Assembly (NCBI GenBank): GCA_013076295.1 | Contig: RQOL01000532.1 | Span: 4,216,001 to 4,280,000 of the forward strand | DNA from: Sanderia malayensis | Lineage: Eukaryota > Cnidaria > Scyphozoa > Semaeostomeae > Pelagiidae | DNA length: 64,000 nucleotides | Direction: 5' to 3' | Part shown: positions 62,728-64,000 of the stretch, piece by piece | Numbering within the stretch: position 1 is the first letter of the stretch | How the letters are laid out: each line of letters starts with the position of its first letter | Program-made: the position numbers and the translations under genes | Notes under the pieces: model-generated | Databases searched by the model: none | What the model was told of the DNA's origin: nothing | The model's input: only the letters and a program-made list of their open reading frames with translations

Positions 62728-63670
62728 AGGTATTTGAACTTCATAATGAATGTAATGATGAGAAGCGAGTATTCTTTTACGACCTTTATATGTATTGAAC
62801 AAACACGTCAACAAGAGATTTTGCATTAATGGTGTCTTACTGACCACGCTGAACAGTTGAGGCCTGTGCTATAACTACACAATATTTCAATCGATGAGCT
62901 TGTCATTCTTTCTATTCTACGTTGCCACTTTGGTGCTCTACACTGTTCAGATTATCTGCAACTGCTTTCCATTTTTCTCCCCTCTCCATGCTTCCCTGCT
63001 TCGAAATCCACAATTCTGAAGCCAAAAGCTCTTTTAATAGTAAATCATCATGATTTGTCAACCACTGAAATCTCTTCCTGACATGTTCGCGATTATTTTT
63101 AGGAGCTCAAATCAAAATTGCAATCAGTACTTCTGTTGCAGTTGATACGTTTTGGGCCTGTAATCTTTCTATTGCAGTTGATACGTTTTGGGCCTGTAAT
63201 GGTAGGCAGGTTGACCGAAGAAACAACGTTTTCTACAACTTTTATTTTCTTCAACTAATAGTAGCTTTAATGGAAATATAAGGAAACAAATTGAATATAT
63301 GACAACGAAACAAATAGAAAAATAATAGAAAAGAATGAATATATGATAACGAAACAAAGCAGTTACGAGTCTTACAGCGCAACCCCAAAGCCGCGCAACG
63401 CAGCCATCGTGCTCACATCCAAATGGGGCTGTACCACAGCTGGTACCTGCACCAGCATTGGCAAAAAAAGAGTTTTTTCTCCTGATGCAGTGTTCGTATG
63501 CATGGTAATACGTGTTATCATCTCTTTTTTCTCACAACTGTATTAAATGAAACTTTTTCACTACACGAACCCCTTTCTATTTGTTTCATCCATGTTAATT
63601 TTTGTCTGGATTTTCCGCAGCAATAAGATAAAATAAACTATAACCATCCTACCCGTCTTAGAGATTCCCC
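62728..63670. other. Upstream of the RING/TRAF-type gene, no gene seen
   Basis: The promoter and any 5' exon of the minus-strand gene should be here. A minus-strand ATG near 62910 starts a short frame (IEILCSYSTG) that might be a first exon, but it does not supply a convincing RING start. Also holds the 29-bp repeat at 63136-63200. Confidence 0.4.
63136..63200. repeat. 29-bp direct repeat
   Basis: TTGCAGTTGATACGTTTTGG and the next nine bases occur identically at 63136-63164 and 63172-63200, a period of 36. Confidence 0.9.
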
Positions 63671-63679
63671 ATTTTATAT

Positions 63680-64000
63680 GCTATCGCGTTCCTGTAATTG
63701 CCGTTCCCCCTTTTAGAAAGAGCCGCTGCCAGCATGCTTGACATTCCATCTGGATTACTTGCGAAAATTCACTCACTGTCTCTCATCGTCCTTGTTTTCT
63801 CGCAGCCAATGTGCTGTACGCGGACCTTCTCATATCTGCCGGGCTGAACCTCTCGATCAGCGATCTCTTTACGGCTTGGTAGTCGGCCTTTTCTTCTTCT
63901 GGTACCTTCTCAAAATGGTCACCAGTTGGTCGTCTCAAGTATGCGGACACCATCCTTCCACATTTCGCCGTGTCCCATTCGTTGGCTCTTGCTATTCTTT
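63680..64000 (-). pseudogene. LTR-retrotransposon gag fragment, runs off the window
   Basis: From the right edge the minus strand reads RIARANEWDTAKCGRMVSAY, then GDHFEKVPEEEKADYQAVKR, SLIERFSPADM and STLAARKQGR, followed by an in-frame TGA, after which gag-like sequence continues (ETVSEFSQVIQME). This is the capsid region of an LTR retrotransposon. It is better preserved than 61465-61640, which it matches in opposite orientation. The upstream part is outside the window. Confidence 0.65.

Overview
The window is animal (metazoan) nuclear DNA. It is AT-rich, the genes are split by GT-AG introns, and the proteins are animal families: AMDHD1, GRIP, WNK and nicolin-1. No viral or bacterial gene block is present. 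The introns are mostly 0.1-3.5 kb and full of short non-autonomous DNA transposons. The mix suggests an invertebrate, possibly sponge- or cnidarian-grade, but the sequence alone does not fix the species.

Layout. 1-1840 (+): the 3' five exons of imidazolonepropionase (AMDHD1, histidine breakdown). 3659-15002 (+): at least 20 exons of a seven-PDZ scaffold of the GRIP1/2 type, with the true first exon not found. 15-22.8 kb: transposon-rich intergenic DNA with a clean hAT-type element carrying a nested pogo-type element, a 416-bp TA-flanked element and a tetranucleotide microsatellite. 22886-36836 (+): a complete 13-exon WNK kinase (about 1842 aa) with the diagnostic cysteine in place of the usual catalytic lysine, two OSR1/SPAK-docking RFxV motifs, a C-terminal coiled coil and a long Gln-rich tract.

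37.3-55.2 kb is the most unusual part. An intact nicolin-1 gene (NICN1, +, 48712-55155) carries a complete class-V aminotransferase (isopenicillin N epimerase-like) on the opposite strand inside its third intron (50814-53168). A second, diverged copy of the block lies upstream in direct orientation: a broken NICN1 exon 1 (about 37380-37505) followed by an intact second aminotransferase (38698-42864). The two aminotransferases share all exon junctions. They differ in intron size, in one splice donor (GT against GC) and mainly in the last exon. The spacer between the blocks holds several transposons, including a Harbinger-like MITE directly abutting a 1750-bp element flanked by TTAA.

55-64 kb is mainly transposon graveyard: a LINE reverse-transcriptase tail, a Merlin/IS1595-type transposase with an internal stop, and two LTR-retrotransposon gag fragments in opposite orientation. 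It also has a minus-strand gene with a partial RING, TRAF-type zinc fingers and an acidic tail (61195 to about 62724).

NICN1 is a tubulin polyglutamylase complex subunit. GRIP and WNK are scaffold and signalling proteins. No operon-like or pathway link between the neighbours is visible. Gene structures were derived by hand from splice sites, continuity of reading phase and recalled family sequences; no alignment was run.
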